From: CAVUMR01 sp963742715
GTDB taxonomy: Bacteria > Actinomycetota > Actinomycetes > Mycobacteriales > Micromonosporaceae
DNA: 64,000 nucleotides
Assembly: GCA_963742715.1 (NCBI GenBank)
Contig: CAVUMR010000002.1
Coordinates: forward strand, 1,798,001 to 1,862,000
Direction of reading: 5' to 3'
Shown: positions 8,499 to 18,012 of the stretch, in pieces
How the letters are laid out: each line of letters starts with the position of its first letter
Position numbering within the stretch: position 1 is the stretch's first letter
Made by a program: the position numbers and the translations under genes
Notes under the pieces: generated by a model
What the model saw: the letters and a program-made list of their open reading frames with translations, nothing else
Told to the model about the DNA's origin: nothing
Databases searched by the model: none

Positions 8499-9614
8499 TC
8501 AGACCTCCATTCCGAAGCCACGGCTGAACCGCACGTCGCCTTCGACCACGTCCCGCATGTCGGTGACCCCGTGCCGGAACAGCAGGGTCCGCTCGATCCC
8601 CATGCCGAACGCGAAGCCGCTGTACTCCTCCGGATCGATGCCGCAGGCGATCAGCACCCGCGGGTTGACGATCCCGCAGCCGCCCCACTCCACCCAGCGC
8701 GGGCCGTCCGGATGGTCCGGCCACCACAGGTCCGGTTCGGCCGACGGCTCGGTGAACGGGAAGTACGAGGGGCGCAGCCGGGTCTTCGCCTCCGGCCCGA
8801 ACATTGCCCGGGCGAAGTGGTCGAGCGTGCCCTTGAGGTGGGCCATCGTGATGCCCTTGTCGATCACCAGGCCCTCGACCTGGTGGAACACCGGCGTGTG
8901 CGTGACGTCCAGCTCGTCGGTGCGGTACACCCGGCCCGGGCACAGTACGTAGATCGGCGGCTTGCGGGTGAGCATGGTGCGCGCCTGTACCGGTGACGTG
9001 TGGGTCCGCAGTACCAGTCCGGAAGTGTCCCGGCTCCGGTCGGCGGCCCCGCCGGCCGTGGCCGATCCCGCCCCGGCGGCGGCGATGAAGAACGTGTCCA
9101 TCATCGTGCGGGCCGGATGGTCCGGCTCGATGTTGAGCGCGTCGAAGTTGTACCACTCCAGCTCGGCCTCGGGGCCTTCGGCGATCTCGTACCCCATGCC
9201 GACGAACAGGTCCGCGATGCGCTCGGTGACCGTGGACAGCGGGTGCCGGGCACCGCGCGGGCGGCGGCCGGTCGGCAGCGTCACGTCGACCGCTTCCTCG
9301 TGCAGCACCCGCTGCTCCCGCTCGGCGGCGAGCTCGGCCATCCGGTGCTCGTACAACCGGGTGATCTGCGCCCGGGTGGCGTTGACCCGCTTGCCGGCGT
9401 CGGACTTCGCGGCCGGCGGCAACGCGCCGATCTCCCGCCGGGCGAGCGACACCGGTGCCCGGTCGCCCAGATGCTGGTGCCGGATCGTGGTCAGTTGATC
9501 GACATCCGCGGCTGCCGCGAACGCCTTCTCCGCCTCGGCGACCGCGTCGTCCAGCGCCTCCGGATCGAGCAGCGCGACCTGCTTCGGGTCATAGGGATCG
9601 TTGCGGTACGTCAT
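8499..9614 (-). CDS. pheS: Phenylalanyl-tRNA synthetase alpha subunit
   Basis: Catalytic class II subunit of PheRS. Residues 1-110 form the usual N-terminal coiled coil. Class II motifs follow: motif 1 around GYEIAEGPEAELEWYNFDA (141-159), motif 2 around VYRTDELDVTHTPVFHQVEG (229-248) and motif 3 GMGIERTLLFRHG near the end. A Gly/Ala/Ser-rich insert of about 20 residues (about 178-198) splits the normally compact DTFF...SGLVLRTHTSPVQ segment. Start MTYRNDPYDP at 9614; the open frame running further upstream enters the 64-bp repeat array and changes frame from copy to copy, so it is not coding. Confidence 0.95.
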   Translation of the reverse strand: MTYRNDPYDPKQVALLDPEALDDAVAEAEKAFAAAADVDQLTTIRHQHLGDRAPVSLARREIGALPPAAKSDAGKRVNATRAQITRLYEHRMAELAAEREQRVLHEEAVDVTLPTGRRPRGARHPLSTVTERIADLFVGMGYEIAEGPEAELEWYNFDALNIEPDHPARTMMDTFFIAAAGAGSATAGGAADRSRDTSGLVLRTHTSPVQARTMLTRKPPIYVLCPGRVYRTDELDVTHTPVFHQVEGLVIDKGITMAHLKGTLDHFARAMFGPEAKTRLRPSYFPFTEPSAEPDLWWPDHPDGPRWVEWGGCGIVNPRVLIACGIDPEEYSGFAFGMGIERTLLFRHGVTDMRDVVEGDVRFSRGFGMEV

Positions 9615-10080
9615 GGTTCTCGCTTCCACACGGCGACGCCAGAAGTCTGGCAGAGGTGTCGATGGCGGTCTGGGCGGGCCGCCGCTTGCGGCTGTCCGCC
9701 CGGACGAGCCGCGGGCATGAGTTCGATGGCGGTCTGGGCGGGCCGCCGCTTGCGGCTGTCCGCCCGGACGAGCCGCGGGCATGAGTTCGATGGCGGTCTG
9801 GGCGGGCCGCCGCTTGCGGCTGTCCGCCCGGACGAGCCGCGGGCATGAGTTCGATGGCGGTCTGGGCGGGCCGCCGCTTGCGGCTGCCCGCCCGGACGAG
9901 CCGCGGGCATACCTACCGTCGGCTGCGCCGTAGCCCGCCGGTTGCTGGAAGCTCGCGCCTCAGGCGCGCGGCCCGCCACCGGCGGGCACGGTAAACAGTC
10001 CGGCCGGTGGCCGGGAAGCACGCGACATTCCGCTGCCGGGCAGGTGCGCGGCCGGCGCGGGCGGGGTCACCGCTGCCCGG
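9615..10080 (-). promoter_or_regulatory. pheS leader / intergenic region with multiple hairpins
   Basis: A 466-base stretch without a gene between the SpoU methyltransferase and pheS. It contains the four-copy 64-bp array (9659-9910), a perfect 7-bp hairpin at 9971-9987 (GCCCGCC / GGCGGGC), a near palindrome at 9954-9968, and arms CCGGGCAG / CTGCCCGG beside the methyltransferase stop that could terminate that gene. I saw no run of Phe codons in a short leader ORF and no clear T-box, so a known attenuation type cannot be assigned. Confidence 0.5.
9659..9910. repeat. 64-bp tandem repeat, four copies, in the pheS leader
   Basis: Copies start at 9659, 9723, 9787 and 9851; the last is 60 bases long. 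They are almost identical; the visible difference is GGCTGTCC in the first three against GGCTGCCC in the fourth. Each copy can fold: outer arms GGGCGG / CCGCCC around an inner GCCG-CAAG-CGGC stem on the minus strand. The unit is not a multiple of three, so it is not built as a protein repeat. There are no unique spacers, so it is not a CRISPR array. Confidence 0.95.
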
Positions 10081-10917
10081 TCACTCATCCGTGCCCTCCT
10101 TGCCGCGGCGCTGGCATCTGGCCGAAGCGTACAGGCACACCACCGCCGCGGCCGCGAGGTTCAGGCTCTCCGCCCGGCCGTATACCGGCACCCGGACGGT
10201 ACGGTCGGCGGCCGCGGCCAACTCCGGCGGCAGGCCGTGCGCCTCGCTGCCGAACAGCCAGGCGGTCGGTGCCGCCAGCTCGCCCGCGTCGGCCAGGTCG
10301 TCGAGATCGTCCGCGCCGCCGCCGTCCGCCGCGAAGACCCGCAGTCCGGCGGTACGCAGCGAGTGGACCAGCCCGACCGGATCGTCTCCGGACCGGCACA
10401 ACGGCAGGTGGAACAGGCTGCCGGTGCTGGCCCGGACACACTTTCCGTTGTACGGGTCGACGCTGTGGCCGGCGAACACCACCGCGTCCGCTCCGGCCGC
10501 GTCAGCACTGCGCAGCACCGTACCGGCGTTCCCCGGGTCCCGGATGTCGGCGAGTACGGCGACCAGTCGCGGTTGCGCGGCCAGCACCGCGGACAGCGGT
10601 ACATCCGACTGCCGGCAGACCGCGACCAGTCCCTGCGGACTGCGGGTCTCGGCCAGCGACTCCAGCGCCCGATCGGTGACCGGCGACAGCCGGGCGCCGG
10701 CGCTGGCCGCGGTCCCGGTCAGCTCGGCGTACCGGTCGAAGGCGGCCGGCGTGCCGAACAGCTCGACCGCGGTACCGGCGTCGACCGCTTCCCGTACCGC
10801 CTGCGGTCCCTCGGCGAGGAACAGCCGCTCGGTGTCCCGCTGGGACCGGCGCAGCAGTCGCCGGGCAGCAATGACCCGGGGCGTCCGCTCGGTGAACGGA
10901 CTCTCCCCGGGTCGCAT
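10081..10917 (-). CDS. TrmH/SpoU-family RNA 2'-O-methyltransferase
   Basis: SAM-dependent 2'-O-ribose methyltransferase of the SPOUT superfamily, probably acting on rRNA. The C-terminal knot motifs are present: NAGTVLRSADAAGADAVVF, LFGSEAHGLPPEL and AESLNLAAAA, preceded by an N-terminal substrate-binding domain. From MRPGESPFTERTP (10917) it has 278 residues, near the family norm. It lies between rplT and pheS, as in many actinobacteria. The exact target (23S position or tRNA) cannot be read from sequence; RlmB-like and TsnR-like members share these motifs. Confidence 0.88.
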   Translation of the reverse strand: MRPGESPFTERTPRVIAARRLLRRSQRDTERLFLAEGPQAVREAVDAGTAVELFGTPAAFDRYAELTGTAASAGARLSPVTDRALESLAETRSPQGLVAVCRQSDVPLSAVLAAQPRLVAVLADIRDPGNAGTVLRSADAAGADAVVFAGHSVDPYNGKCVRASTGSLFHLPLCRSGDDPVGLVHSLRTAGLRVFAADGGGADDLDDLADAGELAAPTAWLFGSEAHGLPPELAAAADRTVRVPVYGRAESLNLAAAAVVCLYASARCQRRGKEGTDE

Positions 10918-10958
10918 GCCGATGCCGGACCGATGCCCCACGGGCGATTCTCGGCTGG

Positions 10959-11336
10959 TCAGGCGGCGCCCTCGGCGGTCGCCGGCGCCGCGGCGCGGGC
11001 CATCTCCACCAGTACGGCGAAAGCCTTGCCGTCGGTGACCGCCAGGTCGGCCAGCACCTTGCGGTCCACCTCGATACCAGCGGCCCGCAGGCCCTGGATG
11101 AAGCGGTTGTACGTCATGCCGTTCGCGCGGGCGGCGGCGTTGATCCGGGTGATCCACAGGCGCCGGAAGTCACCCTTGCGGGCCCGCCGGTCACGGTAGG
11201 CGTAGTTGAGCGAGTGGAGCATCTGCTCCTTGGCCTTGCGGTACAACCGGGACCGCTGGCCCCGGTAACCGCTCGCCGCCTCGAGGACCGTCCTGCGCTT
11301 CTTCTGGGCGTTGATTGCCCGCTTGACGCGTGCCAC
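10959..11336 (-). CDS. rplT: 50S ribosomal protein bL20
   Basis: Early-binding 23S rRNA protein. The sequence MARVKRAINAQKKRR with GYRGQRSRLYRKAKEQ and DFRRLWITRINAAAR is diagnostic. It is 125 residues; the last ten (ARAAAPATAEGAA region) are an Ala-rich tail beyond the usual about 118. It is third in the infC-rpmI-rplT operon. In other bacteria L20 represses this operon at the RNA level; whether it does so here is unknown. Confidence 0.98.
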   Translation of the reverse strand: MARVKRAINAQKKRRTVLEAASGYRGQRSRLYRKAKEQMLHSLNYAYRDRRARKGDFRRLWITRINAAARANGMTYNRFIQGLRAAGIEVDRKVLADLAVTDGKAFAVLVEMARAAAPATAEGAA

Positions 11337-11401
11337 GGGTCTTTACTCCTCATCGCAACCGCCGGCAGCCGCCGGCGGTGGGGTAGTCACATGGGGACCG
11401 G

Positions 11402-11596
11402 TCAGCGGCCGAGTAGCCGCTTGACCCGCTTCACGTCGGTCTTGGCGACCTCGACCACACCGGCGAGCCGGCGGGTACGGGTCGACGACTTGCCCTCCAG
11501 CAGGTGGCGCCGGTTGGCCTGCTCCTTGAGGAGCTTGCCGGACCCGGACACCTTCACCCGCTTGGACATGCCGCTGTGGCTCTTCATCTTCGGCAT
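11402..11596 (-). CDS. rpmI: 50S ribosomal protein bL35
   Basis: Small basic protein of 64 residues, beginning MPKMKSHSGMSKRVKVSG, with the NRRHLLEGKSSTRTRRLAG core typical of bL35. It is followed after 65 bases by rplT and preceded by infC; this is the standard three-gene operon. Confidence 0.98.
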   Translation of the reverse strand: MPKMKSHSGMSKRVKVSGSGKLLKEQANRRHLLEGKSSTRTRRLAGVVEVAKTDVKRVKRLLGR

Positions 11597-11674
11597 CGAG
11601 CTATCTCTCCCTGTTACTGCGCGCCATAGCCGGGTCCGGTACGGACACCGAACCTAGTCAGCTGTGCGTGCGGT

Positions 11675-12265
11675 CTACTGCGCGCCCGCACCCGCCTCGG
11701 GGCCGGCTGGCGCCTGCTCGGGCTGGCCGGTCGCCTGCCGCAACGCCTGCTTCGCGGCGCGGTGCGGAGCGACCACCATGATCATGTTGCGCCCGTCCTG
11801 CTTGGGCGAGGACTCGACGTAGCCAAGTTCCGCGATCTCGTCGGCGAGCCGCTTCAACAGCCGGAAACCCAGCTCCGGCCGGCTCTGCTCGCGACCGCGG
11901 AACATGATCGTCACCTTGACCTTGTCCCCGGCCTTGAGGAAGCGCGCGACGTGACCCTTCTTGGTCTCGTAGTCGTGCGGATCGATCTTCGGCCGGAGCT
12001 TCATTTCCTTGATGACGGTCTGCTGCTGGTTACGGCGTGCTTCGCGGGCCTTGAGCGCGCTCTCGTACTTGAACTTGCCGTAGTCCATGAGCTTGCACAC
12101 CGGCGGGCGCGCCATGGGTGCAACCTCGACCAGGTCCATGTCCACGTCCTGGGCCAGCCGCAGGGCCTGCTCCAGCGGGACGATGCCCACCTGCTCACCC
12201 TCTGGACCGACCAACCGGACCTCACGCGCACGGATCTGATCGTTCACGCGTGGCTCGACGCTGAT
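11675..12265 (-). CDS. infC: Translation initiation factor IF-3 (ATC start)
   Basis: IF-3 binds the 30S subunit and monitors the start codon. Conserved N-domain begins ISVEPRVNDQIRAREVRLVG, then GIVPLEQALRLAQ, the linker KFKYESALKAREARRNQQQ and C-domain FRGREQSRPELGFRLLKRL. I place the start at an ATC codon (12265-12263) preceded by AGGAGG; no ATG or GTG fits the domain boundary. infC genes are known for rare start codons that allow IF-3 to repress itself. The open frame continues upstream to 12490, but that part covers the leader hairpins and lacks IF-3 similarity. With this start the protein has 196 residues, including a Gly/Pro/Ala tail. Confidence 0.95.
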   Translation of the reverse strand: MSVEPRVNDQIRAREVRLVGPEGEQVGIVPLEQALRLAQDVDMDLVEVAPMARPPVCKLMDYGKFKYESALKAREARRNQQQTVIKEMKLRPKIDPHDYETKKGHVARFLKAGDKVKVTIMFRGREQSRPELGFRLLKRLADEIAELGYVESSPKQDGRNMIMVVAPHRAAKQALRQATGQPEQAPAGPEAGAGAQ

Positions 12266-12275
12266 GGGGCCTCCT
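12263..12275 (-). promoter_or_regulatory. Ribosome-binding site and ATC initiation codon of infC
   Basis: Minus strand reads AGGAGGCCCCATC: a perfect AGGAGG at 12275-12270, four bases, then ATC. The strong Shine-Dalgarno combined with a discriminated start codon is the known autoregulatory set-up for IF-3. Confidence 0.75.
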
Positions 12276-12319
12276 CGAATAGGTATCAATGACGCCTTCG
12301 CGACACCCAGGCGCGGCCC

Positions 12320-12352
12320 CTGAAAAGCAACAGGCCCGGCAACAGCCGGGCC
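12320..12352 (-). terminator. Attenuator-like intrinsic terminator in the infC leader
   Basis: Perfect 8-bp arms GGCCCGGC at 12333-12340 and GCCGGGCC at 12345-12352 around a 4-base loop; on the minus strand they are followed by TGTTGCTTTTC. It sits 68 bases before the infC start codon, so it can only affect the infC operon if transcription begins further upstream. A competing hairpin with CCTCG / CGAGG arms lies at about 12367-12386. The 301-base gap 12266-12566 otherwise holds no gene; an extended -10 TGGTACGCT at 12503-12511 is a weak promoter candidate. Confidence 0.65.
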
Positions 12353-12566
12353 CGCTCGGTCCTCGTGGTCCACCGCGAGGCGGCCACGAAACATCCGCAC
12401 CGGGATCACCGGTTCGGAGGACCTGACCCGGCCACCGTTGGCAGCACGGGTGGGAGCGGGGCTCCGCTTGGCGCCGTCTCGCGACGGCATGGTCGTTTGT
12501 CGAGCGTACCAGCCAGCCTGCTCCGGTGGCCGCCGGGCTGCCGCAGGGTCGGGCCGGAAACCCGAC

Positions 12567-13199
12567 TCAGGTCCCGTCCGCGCTGGTGGTACCGGCCGTG
12601 CCGCCGTGCTCGGCGAGCAGTGCGCGCAGTTGACGTACCGCGGCGACCGCCTTGTCCTTGTCGGCGGCCTGGATCGCCATCATCGCCACCACGTCGTCGT
12701 CGGCCAGCTCGAGAGTTGCCCAGGACGCGCCCCGCTCGAACCGCACCGCCCGGACGACCTCCCACGGCAGGTCGTACGACCCGACGACATTGCGGATCCG
12801 TACGCCGTGCCGATCCGCTTCGACCCGTGGCCGGGTGAACGTCAGCACCGCGAGCGCGGCCAGCACGCCGAGTCCCACCATGGCGAGCTGGTCGCTGGTG
12901 TGGAACACGCCGACGCCCTCGGTGGGTCCGCGCAACGCGGTCGCCACCGCGGCGAACACGGCGAACACGGCCACGGCCGCGATCCAGCACACCACCCGGG
13001 CCTTGTGCGGCCGGGCCACGAAGGGCGCGTCGGCCACCGGACCGCCGGCCGGGCCGGTGCTGGCACGGCCGGTGCTGGCACGGTCGGCGTTGGCACGGTC
13101 GGTGCTGGCACGGTCGGTGCTGGCACGGTCGGCTCCGGCACGGTCCGCGCCGGTGGAGTCCGCGTTCGCAGGATCGGGCGGCGGGTCAGCGGGAGTCAC
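12567..13199 (-). CDS. PH-domain-containing membrane protein
   Basis: A 210-residue protein from the GTG at 13199: a disordered N-terminus rich in Asp, Arg, Ala, Ser and Thr with pentapeptide repeats, two hydrophobic segments (VVCWIAAVAVFAVFAAVATA and LAMVGLGVLAALAVLTF), then a C-terminal bacterial PH-like domain (RVEADRHGVRIRNVVGSYDL through AAVRQLRALL). Genes of this type neighbour hisG in other actinobacteria. The function is unknown; the domain may recognise membrane or protein partners. The start is uncertain because the open frame extends upstream to 13340. Confidence 0.75.
   Translation of the reverse strand: MTPADPPPDPANADSTGADRAGADRASTDRASTDRANADRASTGRASTGPAGGPVADAPFVARPHKARVVCWIAAVAVFAVFAAVATALRGPTEGVGVFHTSDQLAMVGLGVLAALAVLTFTRPRVEADRHGVRIRNVVGSYDLPWEVVRAVRFERGASWATLELADDDVVAMMAIQAADKDKAVAAVRQLRALLAEHGGTAGTTSADGT
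13056..13145. repeat. 15-bp tandem repeat x6 inside the PH-domain gene
   Basis: Six units of GGTGCTGGCACGGTC (plus strand) starting at 13056, 13071, 13086, 13101, 13116 and 13131, with a few substitutions in the outer copies. On the coding strand they give repeated DRAST or DRANA-type pentapeptides in the N-terminal tail. Unit length preserves the reading frame. Confidence 0.93.
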
Positions 13200-13251
13200 C
13201 GACCGAGTCTCCCGCGCCGTCGCGGCCGGCTGCCGACCGGGTACCGCCGGC

Positions 13252-14097
13252 TCACAACCGACAGTTGGTGATGTCGGTGACGAGGATGCCGCGCGCGCCC
13301 AGGTCGTACAGCTCGTCCATGATCCGGTGTACTCCGCCACGCGACACCATTGCCTCGACCGCCACCCAGCCCTCGCGGTGCAGCGGGGACACGGTCGGCG
13401 ACTCGATGCCGGGCGTCAGCGCGACCGCGGCATCGAGCCGCTCCACCGGTACGTCGTAGGCGACCATCACGTACCGGCGGGCCACCAGCACGCCCTGCAG
13501 GCGACGTACCAGCTGGTTCACCGGGCCGTTCGCATCCGCGCCGGAGCGCCGGACGAGTACCGCCTCGGAGGTCAGGATCGGCTCGCCGACGATCTCCAGT
13601 CCGGCCTGCCGGAGCGTGCCGCCGGTGGACACCACGTCGGCGATCGCGTCCGCGACCCCGAGCCGTACCGCGTTCTCCACCGCTCCGTCGAGGTGGATGA
13701 CGTGCGCGGTCAGGTCGCGAGCGGCCAGATCGCGGTGCACCAGTCCGGCGTACGCGGTGGCCACCCGCTTGCCGGCCAGCGCGCTCAGCCCGGCCAGCTC
13801 TCCGGGTCGCGCCGCGTACCGCAGGGTCGAGCCGCCGAAGCCGAGGCCCAGCACCTCGTCGGCGGCCGCGCCGGAGTCGACCAGCAGGTCCCGGCCGGTG
13901 ATCCCGACGTCGAGATCCCCGGAGCCGACGTAGGTCGCGATGTCCCGCGGCCGCAGGTAGAAGAACTCCACCCCGTTGTCCGCGTCCACGCAGGTCAGGT
14001 CGCGGTCACCGGCACGCTGCCGGTACCCGGCCTCGCGCAGCATGGCGGTCGCCGGACCGGCCAGCGCGCCTTTGTTGGGTACGGCGATACGCAGCAC
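13252..14097 (-). CDS. hisG: ATP phosphoribosyltransferase, long form
   Basis: First step of histidine synthesis: ATP plus PRPP to phosphoribosyl-ATP. The 281-residue protein begins LRIAVPNKGALAGPA; DVGITGRDLL and ADAIADVVSTGGTLR are the PRPP-site segments, and the C-terminal third (from about residue 205) is the ACT-like regulatory domain of the long, histidine-inhibited HisG form. The GTG at 14097 has GGAGGAAG five bases upstream. It follows hisE after 60 bases, the usual hisE-hisG pair. Confidence 0.95.
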   Translation of the reverse strand: MLRIAVPNKGALAGPATAMLREAGYRQRAGDRDLTCVDADNGVEFFYLRPRDIATYVGSGDLDVGITGRDLLVDSGAAADEVLGLGFGGSTLRYAARPGELAGLSALAGKRVATAYAGLVHRDLAARDLTAHVIHLDGAVENAVRLGVADAIADVVSTGGTLRQAGLEIVGEPILTSEAVLVRRSGADANGPVNQLVRRLQGVLVARRYVMVAYDVPVERLDAAVALTPGIESPTVSPLHREGWVAVEAMVSRGGVHRIMDELYDLGARGILVTDITNCRL

Positions 14098-14157
14098 GGT
14101 GCTTCCTCCGGAACGCGACGGGCGGGCAGGCGGGACTGGTGGCACGGATGGGGCCCG

Positions 14158-14421
14158 TCACAGATGTCGGTACACGTCCTCCAGCCGCAGGCCGGTCGCC
14201 AGCATCAGCACCTGGGCGTGGTACAGCAGTTGGGAGATCTCCTCGGCGGCCCGGTCCGCACCCTCGTGCTCGGCGGCCATCCACGCCTCGGCGGCCTCCT
14301 CGACCAGCTTCTTGCCGATCGTGTGTACGCCGGCGTCCACTGCCGCGACCGTGCCGGAGCCGGCCCGCCGCTCCGCCACGGTCACCGTCAGCTCCTCGAA
14401 GAGCTGGTCGAACGTCTTCAC
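14158..14421 (-). CDS. hisE: Phosphoribosyl-ATP pyrophosphatase
   Basis: Hydrolyses phosphoribosyl-ATP, the second step of histidine synthesis. From the GTG at 14421 it has 87 residues: KTFDQLFEELTVTVAERR, then HTIGKKLVEEAAEAWMAAEH and ISQLLYHAQVLML, the all-alpha MazG-like core with its E-rich metal-binding helix. It lies just downstream of ribH, 35 bases away, linking riboflavin and histidine genes in one apparent transcript. Confidence 0.94.
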   Translation of the reverse strand: MKTFDQLFEELTVTVAERRAGSGTVAAVDAGVHTIGKKLVEEAAEAWMAAEHEGADRAAEEISQLLYHAQVLMLATGLRLEDVYRHL

Positions 14422-14456
14422 GGGGGTACATCCTCGCAGCCGCCGCCGGTAGTCGG

Positions 14457-14932
14457 CTAACGCGGCTGGAGGTCGCGCAGCGTCAGCGCGGTGTCCAGCG
14501 CGGCCACGGTCGCCTGCCAGCCCTTGTCCTCGGCCGAGCCCTCGAAGCCGGCCCGGGCCTCGGCCTGCTCGACGGTCTCCACGGTCAGTACGCCATGCGC
14601 GACCGGGGTCGACTCGTCCAGCGCGACCCGGGTCAGCCCGTCGGTGACCGAGCGGCACACGTAGTCGAAGTGCGCGGTCTCACCGCGCAGCACGACGCCG
14701 AGCGCCACCACCGCGTCGCACCGGCGGGCCAGCGCCTGTGCGACCACCGGCAGCTCCACCGAGCCGGACACCCGTACCGCGGTCACCTCGGTCACGCCGC
14801 ACGCCTTGGCCGCGGCCAGCGCCCGGTCCTGCAACTGGTCGGTGATCCGGGCGTACCACCGGGTGGTGACCACGCCCAGCCGCAGCCCGGCCGCGTTGAC
14901 GGTGGGCAGCTCGGGCGCCCCGGTACCGGCCA

Positions 14933-14933
<1 letters not shown>
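14457..14933 (-). CDS. ribH: 6,7-dimethyl-8-ribityllumazine synthase
   Basis: Penultimate step of riboflavin synthesis, condensing the ribityl-aminouracil with the dihydroxybutanone phosphate made by RibB. The 158-residue protein starts MAGTGAPELPTVNAAG; conserved parts are VVTTRWY, VSGSVELPVVAQALA, CDAVVALGVVLRGETAHFDY and VLTVETVEQAEARAG. It is intact, and its ATG overlaps the ribBA stop by one base (TGATG). Confidence 0.95.
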
Positions 14934-16329
<1,396 letters not shown>

Positions 16330-16343
<14 letters not shown>

Positions 16344-16942
16344 GGGCGCTCCCCGTGTTGACGAGCTTCTCGACGTACTTGCCGATCACGTCGACCTCAA
16401 GGTTGACCAGGTCCCCGACGTGCTTGCCGCCGAGCGTGGTCAGCGCAGCGTGGTCGGGATGAGGCGGACGGTGAACCGACGTCGTCGGCGACCGCGACCA
16501 CGGTGAGCGACACGCCGTCGACCGCGATGGAGCCCTTCTCGACCACGTACCGGGCCAGCTCCGGCGGCAGCGCGATCCGGACGTCCTCCCAGCGCTCGCC
16601 GGGCTGCCGGTGCAGGACCGTGCCGACCCCGTCGACGTGGCCCTGCACCAGGTGGCCGCCGAGCCGGGTGGCGGCGTCGCGGCGCGTTCCAGGTTGACCC
16701 GGTCGCCGGCGCGCAGGGTGCCGAGCGCGGTGCGGTCCAGCGTCTCGCGCATCACGTCGGCGGTGAAGACGCCGCCGTCCGGCGACGTCGACCACGGTCA
16801 GGCAGACGCCGTTGACCGCGATCGAGTCGCCGGCTCGCGCGTCGGCGCGACGGTCGGCCCGTCGACGGTGACCACCGCCGATTCGCCGTACCGGCTCCAG
16901 CCGGACGAGTTCGCCTAACTCCTCGACAATCCCGGTGAACAT
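16330..16942 (-). pseudogene. ribE: Riboflavin synthase alpha chain, broken by about six frame changes
   Basis: Dismutates two lumazines to riboflavin. Pieces read MFTGIVEELGELVRLEP, ESAVVTVDGP, GDSIAVNGVCLTVVDVA, FTADVMRETLDRTALG, LGGHLVQGHVDGVGTVL with KGSIAVDGVSLTVVAVADD, and LGGKHVGDLVNLEVDVIGKY, i.e. both lumazine-binding repeats in order. They lie in different frames, with changes near 16886, 16832, 16781, 16676, 16480 and 16444. Every piece is well conserved, so erroneous bases are the simplest explanation. It follows ribD directly and overlaps ribBA by 14 bases. Confidence 0.85.
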
Positions 16943-18012
16943 TCAGCCCTCCGTGTTGAGGTGATCGGTCCGCGGTACGGCGGTACGCGCAGGTCCGGCC
17001 CGATCCGGACCACGTCACGTAGGTCCAGCCGGACCAGGTCGGCGATGGTGCCGATCCCGGCGTCGCCGAGCGCGGCCGGCCCGGCTCCGAGCAGAGCCGG
17101 GGCGAGATAGCCGACGACCCGGTCGACCAGGCCCGCCGCGACGAACGCGCCGGCCAGGGTCGGGCCGCCTTCGAGTAGTACGGATCGGCAGCCCCGGTCG
17201 TACAGGGCGGCCATCAGCTTGCCGAGGTGTACCCGGCCGGCCGGATCGGCACCGACCTCGGCAGCGGTGGCGATCCAGGTCGGGGCGGTCGCGTCCCGTA
17301 CCCGCGCACCGGTCGGCACGGTGCCGGCGCCCTCGACGATCACCCGCAGCGGCTGTCGCTCGGCCAGCGAGCCGTCGGCGGTACGCACGGTCAGCGCCGG
17401 ATCGTCCGCGCGTACCGTGCCGGCGCCGGCGACGATCGCGTCCACGGTGCCGCGCAGCCGGTGTACGTCCGCGCGCGCCTCCGCGCTGGTGATCCACTGG
17501 CTCGTGCCGTCGACCGCGGCCGACCGCCCGTCCAGAGTCGCGGCGTACTTCCAGGTCAGGTACGGGCGCCCGAGGCGTACCGCGGTCAGCCAGGCGACGT
17601 TTCCGGCGGCCGCCTCGTCGGCCAGTACACCCGTCTCGACGTCCACTCCGGCGGACCGGAGCGCGGCCGCGCCGCCACCCGCGAGTGACGTCGGATCGGG
17701 TACGCCGATGACGACCCGGGCCACCCCGGCCTCGACGAGCGCGGCGACACACGGCCCGGTACGCCCGGTGTGGTTGCACGGTTCGAGAGTGACGACCGCG
17801 GTGCCGCCGGCGGCGGCCGACCCGGCCGCGGTCAGCGCGGCCACCTCGGCGTGCGGGCCGCCGGCCCGCTGGTGCCAGCCCTCGCCCACCACCTGACCGG
17901 TGGCGGACAGCACGACACAGCCGACGACGGGATTGGGGCTGGTGGCGCCGAGGCCCGACGCGGCGAGCGCGACCGCGCGACGCATCGCCGCGAGCTCGAC
18001 CTCGCTGGCCAT
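16915..18012 (-). CDS. ribD: Bifunctional riboflavin deaminase/reductase RibD
   Basis: Deaminates and reduces the pyrimidine intermediate of riboflavin synthesis. The N-terminal deaminase has TSPNPVVGCVV, the zinc residues PHAEVAAL and PCNHTGRTGPC; the reductase part has YLTWKYAATLDGRSA, VDAIVAGAGTVRADDPALT and VLLEGGPTLAGAF. ATG 18012 follows GAGGGGAG. It is the first gene after the FMN riboswitch. The last 25 or so residues look unlike the family; another frame would stop at TGA 16943-16945, touching the ribE ATG, so a further base error near 16980-17000 is possible. Confidence 0.92.
   Translation of the reverse strand: MASEVELAAMRRAVALAASGLGATSPNPVVGCVVLSATGQVVGEGWHQRAGGPHAEVAALTAAGSAAAGGTAVVTLEPCNHTGRTGPCVAALVEAGVARVVIGVPDPTSLAGGGAAALRSAGVDVETGVLADEAAAGNVAWLTAVRLGRPYLTWKYAATLDGRSAAVDGTSQWITSAEARADVHRLRGTVDAIVAGAGTVRADDPALTVRTADGSLAERQPLRVIVEGAGTVPTGARVRDATAPTWIATAAEVGADPAGRVHLGKLMAALYDRGCRSVLLEGGPTLAGAFVAAGLVDRVVGYLAPALLGAGPAALGDAGIGTIADLVRLDLRDVVRIGPDLRVPPYRGPITSTRRAECSPGLSRS

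Noticed and set aside
9659..9910. CRISPR array or repeat protein in the 64-bp repeats
   Set aside because: No spacers between copies, and a 64-base unit shifts frame each time, so neither CRISPR nor coding repeat.
9615..10080. T-box or Phe leader-peptide attenuator before pheS
   Set aside because: No recognisable T-box core and no Phe-rich short ORF by eye; an Infernal search would settle it.
12266..12490. Upstream extension of infC to an ATG at 12490
   Set aside because: Covers the leader hairpins, no IF-3 similarity, and AGGAGG points to the ATC start.
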